Shown piece by piece: positions 34,255-45,010 of a stretch of DNA of 64,000 bases. A model generated the notes under the pieces. That model was given only the letters and a program-made list of their open reading frames with translations, had not been told where the DNA came from and made no database searches. Position 1 is the stretch's first letter, and every line of letters starts with the position of its first letter. Both the position numbers and the translations under genes were made by a program. Where the stretch lies: contig JACKQL020000071.1 of the NCBI GenBank assembly GCA_018296165.2, forward strand, positions 1-64,000, read 5' to 3'. Source of the stretch: Termitomyces sp. T153 (Eukaryota; Basidiomycota; Agaricomycetes; Agaricales; Lyophyllaceae).

Positions 34255-37200
34255 ATGTACCCTTTAATGAAAAAGCGCATTTCTGCAGCCCTATCCTCTC
34301 GCAAGCCGATTTCATATGGTCGAAACACAACAAGAAGGCAATTGGAGGGGTCGCGGCCTGTGCATCGTCAATACGTCACATTTCATGCTTCTGGATTGCT
34401 GAGGAGGCGCTACATATCTCCATCACCTGCGGCTTTACGCCTTATGCATGCTAGAGCCATATCGTACTCGTCAATACCGCGGTTTGTTGCTCGGGCATTC
34501 AGGGTACCAATTGCGGGAGCCACTATCGGTGCCGGTGGATTCGGTTATGCTAATTACAAGTTTGAAGGTTCGTTGCGTATCACTGTTTCACATCCTGTCT
34601 AAACTTCTGGTAGAGCTCAGGAAGACTACCAACAGTTGGATAATGTCCGCACAAGACACTGCTCAAGGTCTTCTTGAGACTGCGTCAGATAACATTAAAT
34701 CAGCAACTGATGGGCTTAAAGCGATTTCTTCACATATTCCAGACGTGAAGCTACCAGAAATCAACCTTGAAACGCCACAGTTCTTGAAAGCCCTGTTCGC
34801 GTCGAATGAAGGTGGAGAGAAGGGGAAAGGGCCGGAAGGCGAAGAGGATGAGCATAAATCTAACCAGAAGAACCGTTCACCGCAAGATGATGCTGCCATC
34901 GCTGCGCTCGTTGCAGCCACTATGTCGTCACCGGCGGATCCGAAAGCACCCAACGATGCCTCAGGACAGGATCTACGACAAAACGGTCTGATGCATTTGA
35001 CGCGGAAACTCATCGAAATTCGAAGTATGCTCTTAAGCATCGATCAAAGTGACGCACTCAAGTTACCCAGCATCGTTGTGATTGGTAGCCAAAGTTCAGG
35101 GAAGAGTTCGGTTTTGGAAGCTATCGTTGGCCACGAATTCCTACCGAAGTGCGTTTACATTGACATATTACTCCAATCTTGAATTTAAATCAACTCTGTA
35201 CCAGAGGCAACAATATGGTGACGCGCCGGCCTATCGAGCTAACCCTTATTCATACCCCAGCTGAGAATGACACAACACCTATTGAGTATGGCGAGTTTCC
35301 CGGGCTAGGCCTGGGGAAAATCACCAACTTTGCGGATATCCAGCGCACACTGACCGACCTCAACCTCGCCGTCTCTACTTCTGAGGCCGTTTCCAATGAG
35401 CCCATCGACCTTCGTATCTACTCTCCAAATGTCCCCGACCTCACTCTCATTGATCTTCCTGGCTACGTGCAAATATCCTCTATGGACCAGCCCGAGAGTT
35501 TGAAAGAGAAGATCGCTGTGCTATGTGATAAATACATTCGCGAACCCAACATTATCCTTGCTGTTTGTGCTGCCGATGTCGATCTTGCCAATTCGCCCGC
35601 GCTGAGGGCCAGCCGCAAAGTCGATCCACTTGGTCTCCGTACAATTGGTGTTATTACCAAAATGGATCTCGTGTCTCCTGAACAAGGTGCTGCCATTCTA
35701 GCTGGAAACCGATATCCTCTTCACCTGGGATATGTCGGCGTCGTTGCCAAATCCTCAGGAAAGGGTAGGAAGGATTCTGCAATGGTTGCGCGGCAAGGAG
35801 AGAATGATTACTTTGGTTCCCACAGAGGGGTCTTTGGAGGCTCGAGTTCTTTAATGGTTGGCACGGGTGTCCTTCGACGTCGTCTCATGGAGGTTCTTGA
35901 GTCCTCTATGGCCTCGTCACTCCATGGGATCACCAACGCAGTCCAACTTGAGCTAGAAGAAGCTACATACCAATTCAAAGTCCAATACAACGACCGGCGC
36001 ATCACTGCTGAATCGTATGTAGCCGAGACGATAGACACGCTCAAGTTACGTTTCAAAGACGCAACTCAACAGTTCAAGCGCCCGATCATTCGAGAAAAGC
36101 TCAAGGGCATGCTCGATGACAAAGTCATGGACGTTCTTGAGCAGCTTTATTGGCTTGACCGACGCGCGCCGGAACTTGGCATACTCGGCGCGGACCCTAG
36201 GTTGAAGCCAGAAGATATTGAGGCTTACTGGAGGCACAAGCTCGATGCTGCTTCTTCTCTACTTACCAAGTCCGGCGTCGGTCGGGACTCGACGCTCCTC
36301 GTCGCGGATGGGCTGCGTTCTCTCATCGACTCGATCGCGTCGGGCGAGCCATTTACTTTCCACCCGCGCGCCTCTGAACGACTTATCCAGTTCTCTCATA
36401 TGATCTTGAGGGATCGTATCGGCCTCACCTCGGACCAAGTGGAGAACTGCATCAAGCCTTACAAGTATGAGGTCGAAGTAGAACCTAGGGAATGGGAAAT
36501 TGGACGAACGAAAGCGATTGAACTGTTCGAGAAGGAGATGGCGATGTGCGAGACGAAGCTTAAGGAGATTCGGAATAAAGTTGGTGGAAGCAGGAGGCTG
36601 GGCAATTTGGTTCAGCATGTGAAATCGCTGGAGGAGAAGGAGAAGGAAAGGAAGGCGAAGCTGCAAGATAATCCTCAACCCCTTGCTAACGAAGTTGAAG
36701 AGCTGGATCAAACGCCAGAGTCATATCGTTATACTCCAGCACAAGTAATTGACGGTAAACAGAGTTCCTCCTGGCTACTTGGTATACTGGGCTGACATGC
36801 TTCTCATCCAGCCCGTCATGCAATGCTTTACACTGACCGACTAAGCATCCTCAAGCTAAGACTTCTTGCACTCAAGTCTAAACGCTGCCGCGCTGGCCCG
36901 GATAGCGCCGTCTTCTGCCCTGAAATATTTCTCAACGTTGTTGCTGATAAGCTGGCGCAAACCTCCACCATGTTTATCAACATCGAACTTCTCGAACAGT
37001 TCTTCTATCAGGTATTCATTTTCTCTGTCACTGTGTATCGATCATTTATCATACGTTCGTAGTTCCCTCGTGAAATTGATAGTCGCTTATTGTACGACCT
37101 AGACCGTCGCGAGATCATTCAATTCGCACGGGAAAATCCTGTGATTAGAAGACACCTTGATCTACAGGAACGCAAAGACAAGCTCGAAGAGGTGAGCTGA

Positions 37201-37333
37201 TTCTTCCAGAATGTTTTTTCACCTTCTGACACCTGCCCAGGCTATGAAGCAGTTAAATAGCTTGTCCACACTTCGTTCGGATCCTCAGCCTGCCCCTCGC
37301 CGACAGCGTGGGTTGTTCGGCAACATTTTCTAG
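34255..37333 (+). CDS. mgm1: Mitochondrial dynamin-like GTPase Mgm1/OPA1
   Basis: Six exons: 34255-34567, 34614-35148, 35205-36754, 36812-37011, 37063-37191 and 37241-37333, giving 939 residues. Mgm1 fuses the mitochondrial inner membrane and keeps cristae shape. The first about 90 residues are Arg/Ser-rich and acid-free, a mitochondrial presequence, followed by a hydrophobic anchor ([20 protein letters not shown]). The GTPase domain shows G1 [10 protein letters not shown]3 DLPG and G4 TKMD, with the strongly conserved [16 protein letters not shown] and [18 protein letters not shown]. Middle and effector helices end in a basic tail ([11 protein letters not shown]). Rhomboid cleavage near the anchor is expected from the family but cannot be placed. 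It converges with the SCP2 gene (191 bp between stops). Confidence 0.95.
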
Positions 37334-37523
37334 TTCGCTCTTTACTCCGTTTGGTTTATGTTCATGTCAGGTAGACTTCGATAGATTGTTTCCAACTCCC
37401 CTATATTACACCCCCAATAAATCGATGTACTGTATACATTGACGACGCATCCCGTGTCCTCAACAAATGGGATATACAGGACACGAACACATAGCCAACC
37501 CCTCTTGAATAGTACATGCAGAA

Positions 37524-38145
37524 TCAGAGTTTTGCTTTGGAGCTCTAAGGACCAGTCACCGTCAGCCTCAACTTGTTTCACTGAGCAAACAGTTACACAC
37601 CTTAAGAACAGTGTCAAGCTTGGTAGCAAGCATGATATTGCCCTTTGTCTTGAGCTTGCCAGTCATGAATGCCTTTTGCCCATTGAGCTACGATTTAGGG
37701 TCTCAGCACACGAACCCTGAGAAAGTGTAATATGCATCAAGTACACACTTTGCCCGAGGCCAAATCCGTCAACGTCTCGTCAGAAAGGATGATGGTAACA
37801 TCGGCTTTAGGTTTCGCTTTGCCTTTGTAAACGGTTCCCTCCTTCTTGAGGTCAATCGTCCACGTCACAGTCTCCTTGGCTTCGTTGGTCACCTGCAGTT
37901 CGAAGATGCCGTTTGTCTACGACGGCAGCGGCAGGATGTCAATCAAGCTTGGAAGCCAAGTCATGAAAGGGGGCAAAAACATACCTTTTTGATCAAGGCT
38001 TTCTTCTCTGCTTCGCTATTCTTCGAGAACGCGTCATTTATACCAGAGATGAGCTCAGAGGCCTAAACACGAATGGATTTCAGCCGGCGCGTCACTAATA
38101 CAGGGAAGAACGCACCTTGAATCCTGGGACTTTGATATCTGACAT
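37524..38145 (-). CDS. SCP2 sterol-carrier domain protein with PTS1
   Basis: Five exons: 38145-38116, 38062-37985, 37916-37749, 37687-37601 and 37544-37524, giving 127 residues. This single-domain sterol carrier protein 2 binds fatty acyl-CoA and sterols. Signature features are GIFELQV, the VTWTIDLKKEG strand pair, ADVTIILSDETLTDLASGK and QKAFMTGKLKTKGNIMLATK. The last 21-nt exon adds SSKAKL and a stop. The C-terminal AKL fits the type 1 peroxisomal import signal, so it is probably a peroxisomal matrix protein. The branch-like GCTGACGG just before the last acceptor supports the splice call. Divergent from maf1 with about 720 bp between starts. Confidence 0.93.
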
Positions 38146-38867
38146 GATAGGAGAGAAGTTTGTTGATATGACTGGAAAGAAGGGGCGCTGTTACCTCAGG
38201 TTCTTAAGCTGTGGGGAACTGGGTAGATTGCCATATGATATTTGAAGGAGACATGTGACTGATGGATTAATATTCTCCATCGCCCGATCAATCAATAATT
38301 GTAACCACTCTGAACTTGATGGAAGCTCCTCTTGCAATTGGAAGCTGCTTAAAAGTGAGACCAAATCGTTCGAAATTTATATTATTATGCCCGTCTTCTT
38401 AGCTTCCTTTAGTAGTAGGATTCCAGAGTAAACGAATAGCTGTAGTATCCTTGATATATACAGTTCATCAACGTCCTTCTAAGTTGTAGTCTTGATAAGT
38501 AGCTTCCAACTCAAGGCCACCATGCTAGTAAGTCCAGATGTATTCTAAATTTAAGCAACATGTCTATGTTAGCGGTGACCTGGGCGTAGCTCCAGAACAG
38601 CGTTCTTTACGAAATGTTGCACACTATGGATGGATATACTTGATATAGATGTTATCAACATGCATCAGCTCCCGATAAGCTCAGCATTAACCCCACTCGC
38701 ACGATGTGTTGCAGGGATTCCTCACATCCAACGTGCGAGGCACGTTCGACAAGAACGCCACCTGACTACAAAAGGAAAGGGCTGTATGTAGACATTTACA
38801 AACAATAACAAGTGGCTGTCCGCCCCGCGCAAGGTCCGTTCTCGCCATCACCTCGTCTCCGTTCGCC
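38146..38867. promoter_or_regulatory. Divergent promoter region, SCP2 gene / maf1
   Basis: 722 bp between two divergent starts. No coding exon seen. No specific site is called. Confidence 0.45.
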
Positions 38868-39971
38868 ATGAAATTCATCGAGAATCCAGCCCTTTTACAG
38901 CTGGCCCAGTCTCTTACTCACGAGGGGCCTGAGTGCTCTGTTCATACCCGTATGGAAGCCTACAGCTGTAAGAACATCAAACGTGACAAGAAGCTCTTCA
39001 AGTCTCTCGAACACGCATACCAGGACGAAGTATCCCACTCCCCTCCCCTCCCCTCGTGGCTCGCCCTCGACCGCGAGACAGAAATGACGCCATTTGGCCC
39101 TATCGACAAGCAGGCGTCTCGTAAGACCCTATACCTCCTTATCGCGACTTTGAACATCGCCTTCCCTGACTACGATTTTTCTGACGTGCGCCCTTCCCAT
39201 TTTCACAAGGAAGAAAGTGGCGCCAGTGTCCTGAACGCGCTCAGTAACACCCTCGTCTCGCCACACCGCGCAGGCATGACTGCACCACGTACTTACTCCT
39301 CGTACCCCCCTACATCAGCCGACTTTTTCCCATCTTCCGTACCAACTTCCTCTTCACCCTACCAACAAATCATCTCTAGCCCTCTCGCGCCCCCACCAAT
39401 AGTCAGCGGCACCCATCCCACACTCTTCCGCCTCATCGACGACGTTATCGGCCTCTCTGAATGCGAAGTTTTTTCCTACACCCCCGAGATTGAATCTGAC
39501 CCACACGCGAATGATCTCTCCGACGACGAAGACGATATAGCATCCATCGCGGATGAAGACTCTTCCGACGACGACGGAGCCTTCCAGTTCGACGATTATG
39601 ACATCGATGAGACACAGCCCCGGAGCTACGGCGAAGTACACACAATACCGATGACTGCTCCCCGGAAAGAGCCCGACTATTTTTCCGACGAGGACTCGCC
39701 TTCTTCCATATACCCCCGCCCTCACATCCGCTTGAAGCGCCGCGGGGCCCTCCTCTGGTCGTCGCACTGGTTTTTCCTCAATCGGAAGCTGAAACGTATA
39801 TTGTTTATCACGGTGTGGGCGCGCACCAGGGGTATGGCACGGTCATGGTCGGATGATGATTTGCATCCCGTGGTGAGCGTGAAAGAGATTGATCATACCG
39901 AGAGATTCCTTGGATGGGAAGGAGGCTCTGGTGCTGGAGCTCGTGCGATGGGGCTGAAGGTGTCTGTCTGA
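38868..39971 (+). CDS. maf1: Maf1, repressor of RNA polymerase III
   Basis: An intronless 367-residue frame. Maf1 binds RNA polymerase III and shuts down tRNA and 5S transcription under stress, downstream of TOR/PKA. Box A spans the start: MKFIENPALLQLAQSL, then RMEAYSCKNI followed by KRDKKLFKSLE. Box B contains LNIAFPDYDFSDVRPSHF and LNALSNTL. The C-terminal part has SECEVFSYTPEIESDPHAND, the long acidic insert usual in fungi (about residues 220-250), and LLWSSHWFFLNRKLKRILFI. Phosphosite candidates lie in the Ser-rich linker (residues about 130-170). The lack of introns is unusual beside its intron-rich neighbours. Confidence 0.95.
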   Translation: MKFIENPALLQLAQSLTHEGPECSVHTRMEAYSCKNIKRDKKLFKSLEHAYQDEVSHSPPLPSWLALDRETEMTPFGPIDKQASRKTLYLLIATLNIAFPDYDFSDVRPSHFHKEESGASVLNALSNTLVSPHRAGMTAPRTYSSYPPTSADFFPSSVPTSSSPYQQIISSPLAPPPIVSGTHPTLFRLIDDVIGLSECEVFSYTPEIESDPHANDLSDDEDDIASIADEDSSDDDGAFQFDDYDIDETQPRSYGEVHTIPMTAPRKEPDYFSDEDSPSSIYPRPHIRLKRRGALLWSSHWFFLNRKLKRILFITVWARTRGMARSWSDDDLHPVVSVKEIDHTERFLGWEGGSGAGARAMGLKVSV

Positions 39972-41820
39972 TCTAACAGTCGAGTCTTCCAGCTCCTAGT
40001 GAGTCTTGCCGATTGCATGTTGAACCTTTGGTGCTCACCTGACAGTTTGGTCCTCACTATGATCTCCTCTCTGCTTCGTGTATCTTGATTGAGGACGCCT
40101 CCAGACTCTTCGTGATCACGATCGTACCCCCTGTGTACAATATGATATGGACAGTGATTTTGTTACCTTTGCCCTGCTTGTCCTTCTGATCTCCTCATCT
40201 CGATAATCATGTAAATACTCCTCTTATCATACTCCAATATCCTGTTTAATGCCTCAGTGGTAAATTATCATTGAACCAATGTCGCCTACATAGATCTGAG
40301 ACAGAGGGACAGGCAGGTTGTCCTGAGAACTGACATCTGGTGAATTGTCGCATGTCGTCATGACTATGATCGCCAAGTTCGGAATGGAATAAGTCTGGTC
40401 GAGGCCAATATCGATTGCCCAACGCAACACAGATATAAAGAGGTTCCCCGGTCTCCACAAGAATTAGACGTAGTGGTTTGGAGAAGATGGATGCGCTTTG
40501 CCAGCGCATTGCTGGCGATATATATAAGGCCCTTCTTTCCCTCGTGGGTGCAATGCAAGAATATCAGATAACCGCCCAAAGCCACAAACGTCCGAGGAGA
40601 AGCACAATAGGTCATGTGCAGGTGACAGCGAAGATTCTGAATCGCAGGAGTCTGGTGCAGGCCCTTCCCGAGTATTCTCAGTTATGCTAACAACTGGCCA
40701 AGGTAAGTATGACTCGAGGCTAGTTAAATGACATACAATGAGGCAAGGAACCAGCAGTATCAAGGGGAGTTTGTAGGAGGCTCGAATGAGAGATGGATCA
40801 TGGCGGTCGAAACAGAAGCATCTTCAAAAATTTTGTTGTCAACCATCGATAATCTCTGGCTCGCGCAACTTTCTTTTTTTCGGCGCCACAATCGGAATCG
40901 GATCAATGCTATTGGAGAACGACCACGTGATGGTGATACTGGATTTTTGAAATACCGCACATGCAGCCGATATTTTCTGGAAAACATCTGACCGGATTTT
41001 TCCTGCTTCATCTTAGGTAAGTCTGCTGTTACGACTGCATCCGTCAACCTCCTGAGGATCTGCTCTCATGCATGATCCAAACGTTCTATTTTTTATGTTT
41101 CAATCTCCTGACCAAGTCGCAATGGTAATATTTAGCCTTGAAGCTTGATCGATTAATGAATGATGACTGGAAAAAATATGTATTGTCGATTTGTAAGAGG
41201 GCCAGTGGAATCAGACCACAGTGGCCATTACAGGTTTATAAAAGGCACATATCTGAGTCAACTATATGATCCAGATGCCTGGTTTGATAGATACAAGTCC
41301 ATCGACAATTCAAGTTGAACTGCTGTGGGCTGCCAGGCTTACACTATCTCACTTGAGGGACTTGATGACTCGAAGAAGCTCAAAAAGGTAGGCTTAAAAT
41401 GAGTAGAACACAACGAATTTGTGCACTTGACATGACACAGGGATCAATATTATGTCCTTGATCAAAAATATTTCATAACAACTAGCATGTCCAGACGGAT
41501 TGACGAAGAAACGAAGCAAACGAGTATTAGATATTTCCGCCGGTGACATGGACAAACTTCATAGTGACTAGAACAGAAAGTCTTGTCATGACCAGAGTCG
41601 AAATGTTTCGGCACCATAGGCAGATACCATGGCAAACCAATAATGTCCGCCATATGAATACGTCCAACCTCTGACTATACAGGTAGCAAACCTCTTTGTC
41701 TTGCAACTGTTGATCGTTTCATTGACTCTAAACCCCTGAAACATCCACTGGTATATCCGGATAACACCAAAAAACCTACCGCAATTACGATTTGCACACT
41801 GAGTTGCAATGCATGCAAAC
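39972..41820. other. Intergenic DNA, no gene seen
   Basis: About 1.85 kb between the maf1 and cdc16 3' ends. Several overlapping short frames occur on both strands, but none has a family motif or a consistent exon chain. CpG use is normal, unlike the transposon block. It could contain a non-coding transcript or an eroded element. Confidence 0.45.
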
Positions 41821-44659
41821 TCAACCTACATTCATCTCATCCCCTTCCGGTCCCACGTCCGACGGAACGTCACGCGGGGCCTTATCCTTTCCCTTGTGTT
41901 CAGGCTCCTTCAATCGACGGTATTTTTCTTTGAGAACCTTCATTGTCTTATTGATTTCCGCACTGTCCAAAATCGTAGGAACTCTGATAATATTCGCTTC
42001 GAGTGCCATGTTCAAGAGTTCAAGGACATGTGGGTTGATAGGGTCAATGCTCAAAGCCTAATCAGTAAATTAGAGAAGAAAGGTTAAATACGAAGCAAGG
42101 GGGACTAGGTGATTATAATCATACCTCGTGATATTTCACGATAGCTTTGTCTAGCTCTCCCATTAAATGATACACGAGACCGAGGAAGCCCAGCGCCATA
42201 GAGTGCCGTGAGTCCAACTCGAGTACTTTTTGATAAGTTTCCTTGGCCTCCTTCAACCGTCTTGACAGACCTGGTCAGCGTATTCAAAGAAAAATTCCAG
42301 ATCAAAGTCGTACTTCAACTTCCGGTAGCAGGTGCCGAGATTCAGGTAGGTCGTTGCCCATGCTTTCTGCGAACTCTGCGTTACCTTTGCTAGGTCGAGC
42401 GCCTTCAAGAATAGATCAGCAGCTCGCTGAAACCTTTGAAAGGCATTATTCTGTTAGAAGTAGTAAAATGATGAAAAGGAAAGGTACTTACTCGCCGTGA
42501 TTATACGCCATCACACCCATCTCATTCACGAGCAAAGGATCACCGTCACACATGGAGTTGGCGGCATTGAGAGCCTCGTCAGCCAAATCATGGTTAGAGA
42601 GCATGATGTTCTCCATTCCAACGAACATTAACGGAAGATGAGATCTGCCCACTCATCAGCGTGTGTCAGTGGATACCTCTCTAGGGTACATACCCAGTGA
42701 ACATCCGCGCGCAAGTGGAATAGGCAGTGACTGCGTGGTCATGTTCTCCCTCAAGGGCAAAAGTATGTGCAAAGGCGATCCACGCAGGACCAAATCGAGG
42801 GTCCATGAGTGATGTTTTGCTATCATGATAAGATTAACGAGGACGAATAACAACATATCAAAGGCCTAACCTGAAATACTGGCGGGCTTGTGTCCATTTG
42901 CCACCACTGAGGTACCACACCCCAACTGCATACCAACTGATAGGATTTTCTGGTTCTTGGTCTACCATTTCGTGGGCAAGGATAAATAATTTTGAGTGTA
43001 GATGCGAAAGATGGAACATGCATGCTATATGCAATGGCATTGTTGCATTATGTATCGAAACCAATCCCAAAATCCTAGACATAATCAGATTCAATGTGCG
43101 ACGAGAAATACTTATAACATACCGGGAAGTGATCACGAAGCAGTCCGCCCATCTGAAATCCGCATACAGAGCGTCAGCAAAGCTGTATAGGACGTCGGGA
43201 TTATCGCCCAAGTCATATTCTTCCACCAAGCGCTGGCGCGTCAAGGCATGTTCAGCAGCATGTTTGTATTTCCGCAATCGACAAGTGTAGATCAGTTGTA
43301 CAAACTCTGCATCCTGCGGAGTCTGCTGTGTGTAAGCTAAGCCTTGAACAAATTCCCATTCTAGATCCACATGTTGAGCCTTTGATAAATAGGTGACTCT
43401 CGAGTTGAGACTAGCACACCTTCATCAGGGGTCATCATTTCGCCAGTGACCAGCTGTTCGAATGCGTCATAGCATTTGACGTCAAGCGCCAGCGCCTCCA
43501 TAAAGCACTCCTTCGCTTGGTCACCTCGGTTGAGTTTCAGCATTAGGACACCGCGCAGATGACACATTGAAGCTTCAACCTGCACTCCATCTGAGCCTTT
43601 TATAGCTCATGATTTTTTAAGAGGACAAGGCATACCTTGATCCCTCCATCAACGTTTGGTATCGACGGCCCACTTCTACCTGAAATTTGTTGTGAACTTC
43701 ACAGAAAATTCCTCCATGCAACAGGTACAGACCAGAGTCTCGAAAAGGATTTGCTTCCCCAAGCATTTCGGTAGCTTCAGTCCAGTTACCTTGCCGCACC
43801 TGAGGACGCTGAGAATATGGTTTTTGCAAATATTGCTACACACTCGCCTGACACTGAGCAGCCAAATATCGACATGCTACGCTCATATCGACTAGTCTCG
43901 AAACTCGTTCCTGCATTTCCTCTGGTACCTCTACCATAGCCCCTGGACCCATCGGAAGTCGAGGCAACGAAGTTAATGGAGGTGGAGGATCCTGCTCGCG
44001 TCCCTTTCCTTTCGCAGAGGAGAACAAATGTCCATTAGCAGGTGGTGGCGACGGAGGGCGTTTCGATGATGTCGTAGAGAAAGGACGAGTCAGGAGGCGC
44101 TCGGCTCGCGAATACTGGTGAGTCATGAAGTATGTTTGGGCTAACCAAAAAGCATCATTAGGGTCGTCTATGGAATGGAAAAAGTAGGAATTAGTAGTGA
44201 GGATCAAGGGATGTGACGCGACATACTTGTCCAGCTGACGATTTTATCACCCCAGAACGCGGCAGTTTCGTATAAATGCTGCATCAACGCGTCGTGTCGC
44301 CAGAGGCGCATTCGATCTACCATTCCCCACTCGTAGTCATCTTCGTCATCAGCATCATCCTCCGTCTCCTGGAATACATCGGTGGTGTCGTTCGCAAGGG
44401 GGTGCTGCCTACTCATACTATCCTTCGCTCTTCTGCGTCGACGTGGCGAGGACCTCGGTGACGCAGGAAGCACTGACCGATTCGGGTCTAGAGGGTTAGA
44501 GACTGTGCTTGTGTTACCATCAAGATACGAATCGACAAGATGTTGAGGTCCAAATGAGAAAGAAGAGCCAATTGAGCTACGATGTCGGGAAGTCACTGGC
44601 GAGAGGTGCGGCATGGCTGGGACGGGATATTGCTGGCTTGAGGGGGTAGATGGTGGCAT
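41821..44659 (-). CDS. cut9: Anaphase-promoting complex TPR subunit Cdc16/Cut9 (APC6)
   Basis: Multi-exon gene. Exon 1 is 44659-44227, joined by GTATGT...CATAG to exon 2 (44167-43848). That exon then uses a GCGAGT (GC-AG) donor into 43799. About a dozen more exons run to the stop at 41821. Cdc16 is a tetratricopeptide scaffold of the APC/C ubiquitin ligase. The N-terminus is Ser/Pro- and Arg-rich, probably disordered with CDK-type sites (RSSPRRRRR). TPR helices include [91 protein letters not shown] and [18 protein letters not shown]. The match to basidiomycete Cut9 proteins runs the full length. Internal exon edges beyond exon 3 were not all fixed. Confidence 0.9.
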
Positions 44660-45010
44660 TTTCGAGCTGTGATGACTAAAATGTTAAGAAAGAACAGTCA
44701 TTCGTGAACGAGCTCGAGTGGAATGGTACAAAACAGACTTGGATAAAGGTCGTTCTCGATGCACGCTGGGGTGAACCCTATCACAGTTGAGAGAAGTTGC
44801 GTTGAGTGCATACGTTTGTATAGCTTTATTTGTCTCAATTTCCTTTGTCTTGGGACGCGTCGTGGACGCGTCAAATACTTATTCTAGGTCACATCTAATA
44901 TATAGCGATTGCAATGCAAAAACACAAAATATTATGCAGCAGAAAAAAGACAACTTAGACCCGGGTTTGTGTACGCCAGAAAGCAATGACCGAAGAGAAT
45001 CTTAAACACC
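44660..45010. other. Intergenic: cdc16 promoter / yvc1 3' end
   Basis: 351 bp. Both neighbours are on the minus strand, so this holds the cdc16 promoter and the channel gene's 3' region. No exon seen. Confidence 0.5.

Noticed and set aside
34067..34333. 88-codon minus-strand frame ending in VTCRVVGMSGRGHQVTATVRLDS-like sequence
   Set aside because: It overlaps the mgm1 presequence and the shared promoter, has no recognisable family, and the aldolase start inside 34044 is clear. Treated as a chance frame.
39354..39767. 137-codon minus-strand frame
   Set aside because: Antisense to the maf1 coding sequence; it arises from maf1's codon composition.
40246..41047. Several overlapping minus- and plus-strand frames
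   Set aside because: All are short, mutually overlapping and lacking motifs or an exon chain; none is better than chance.
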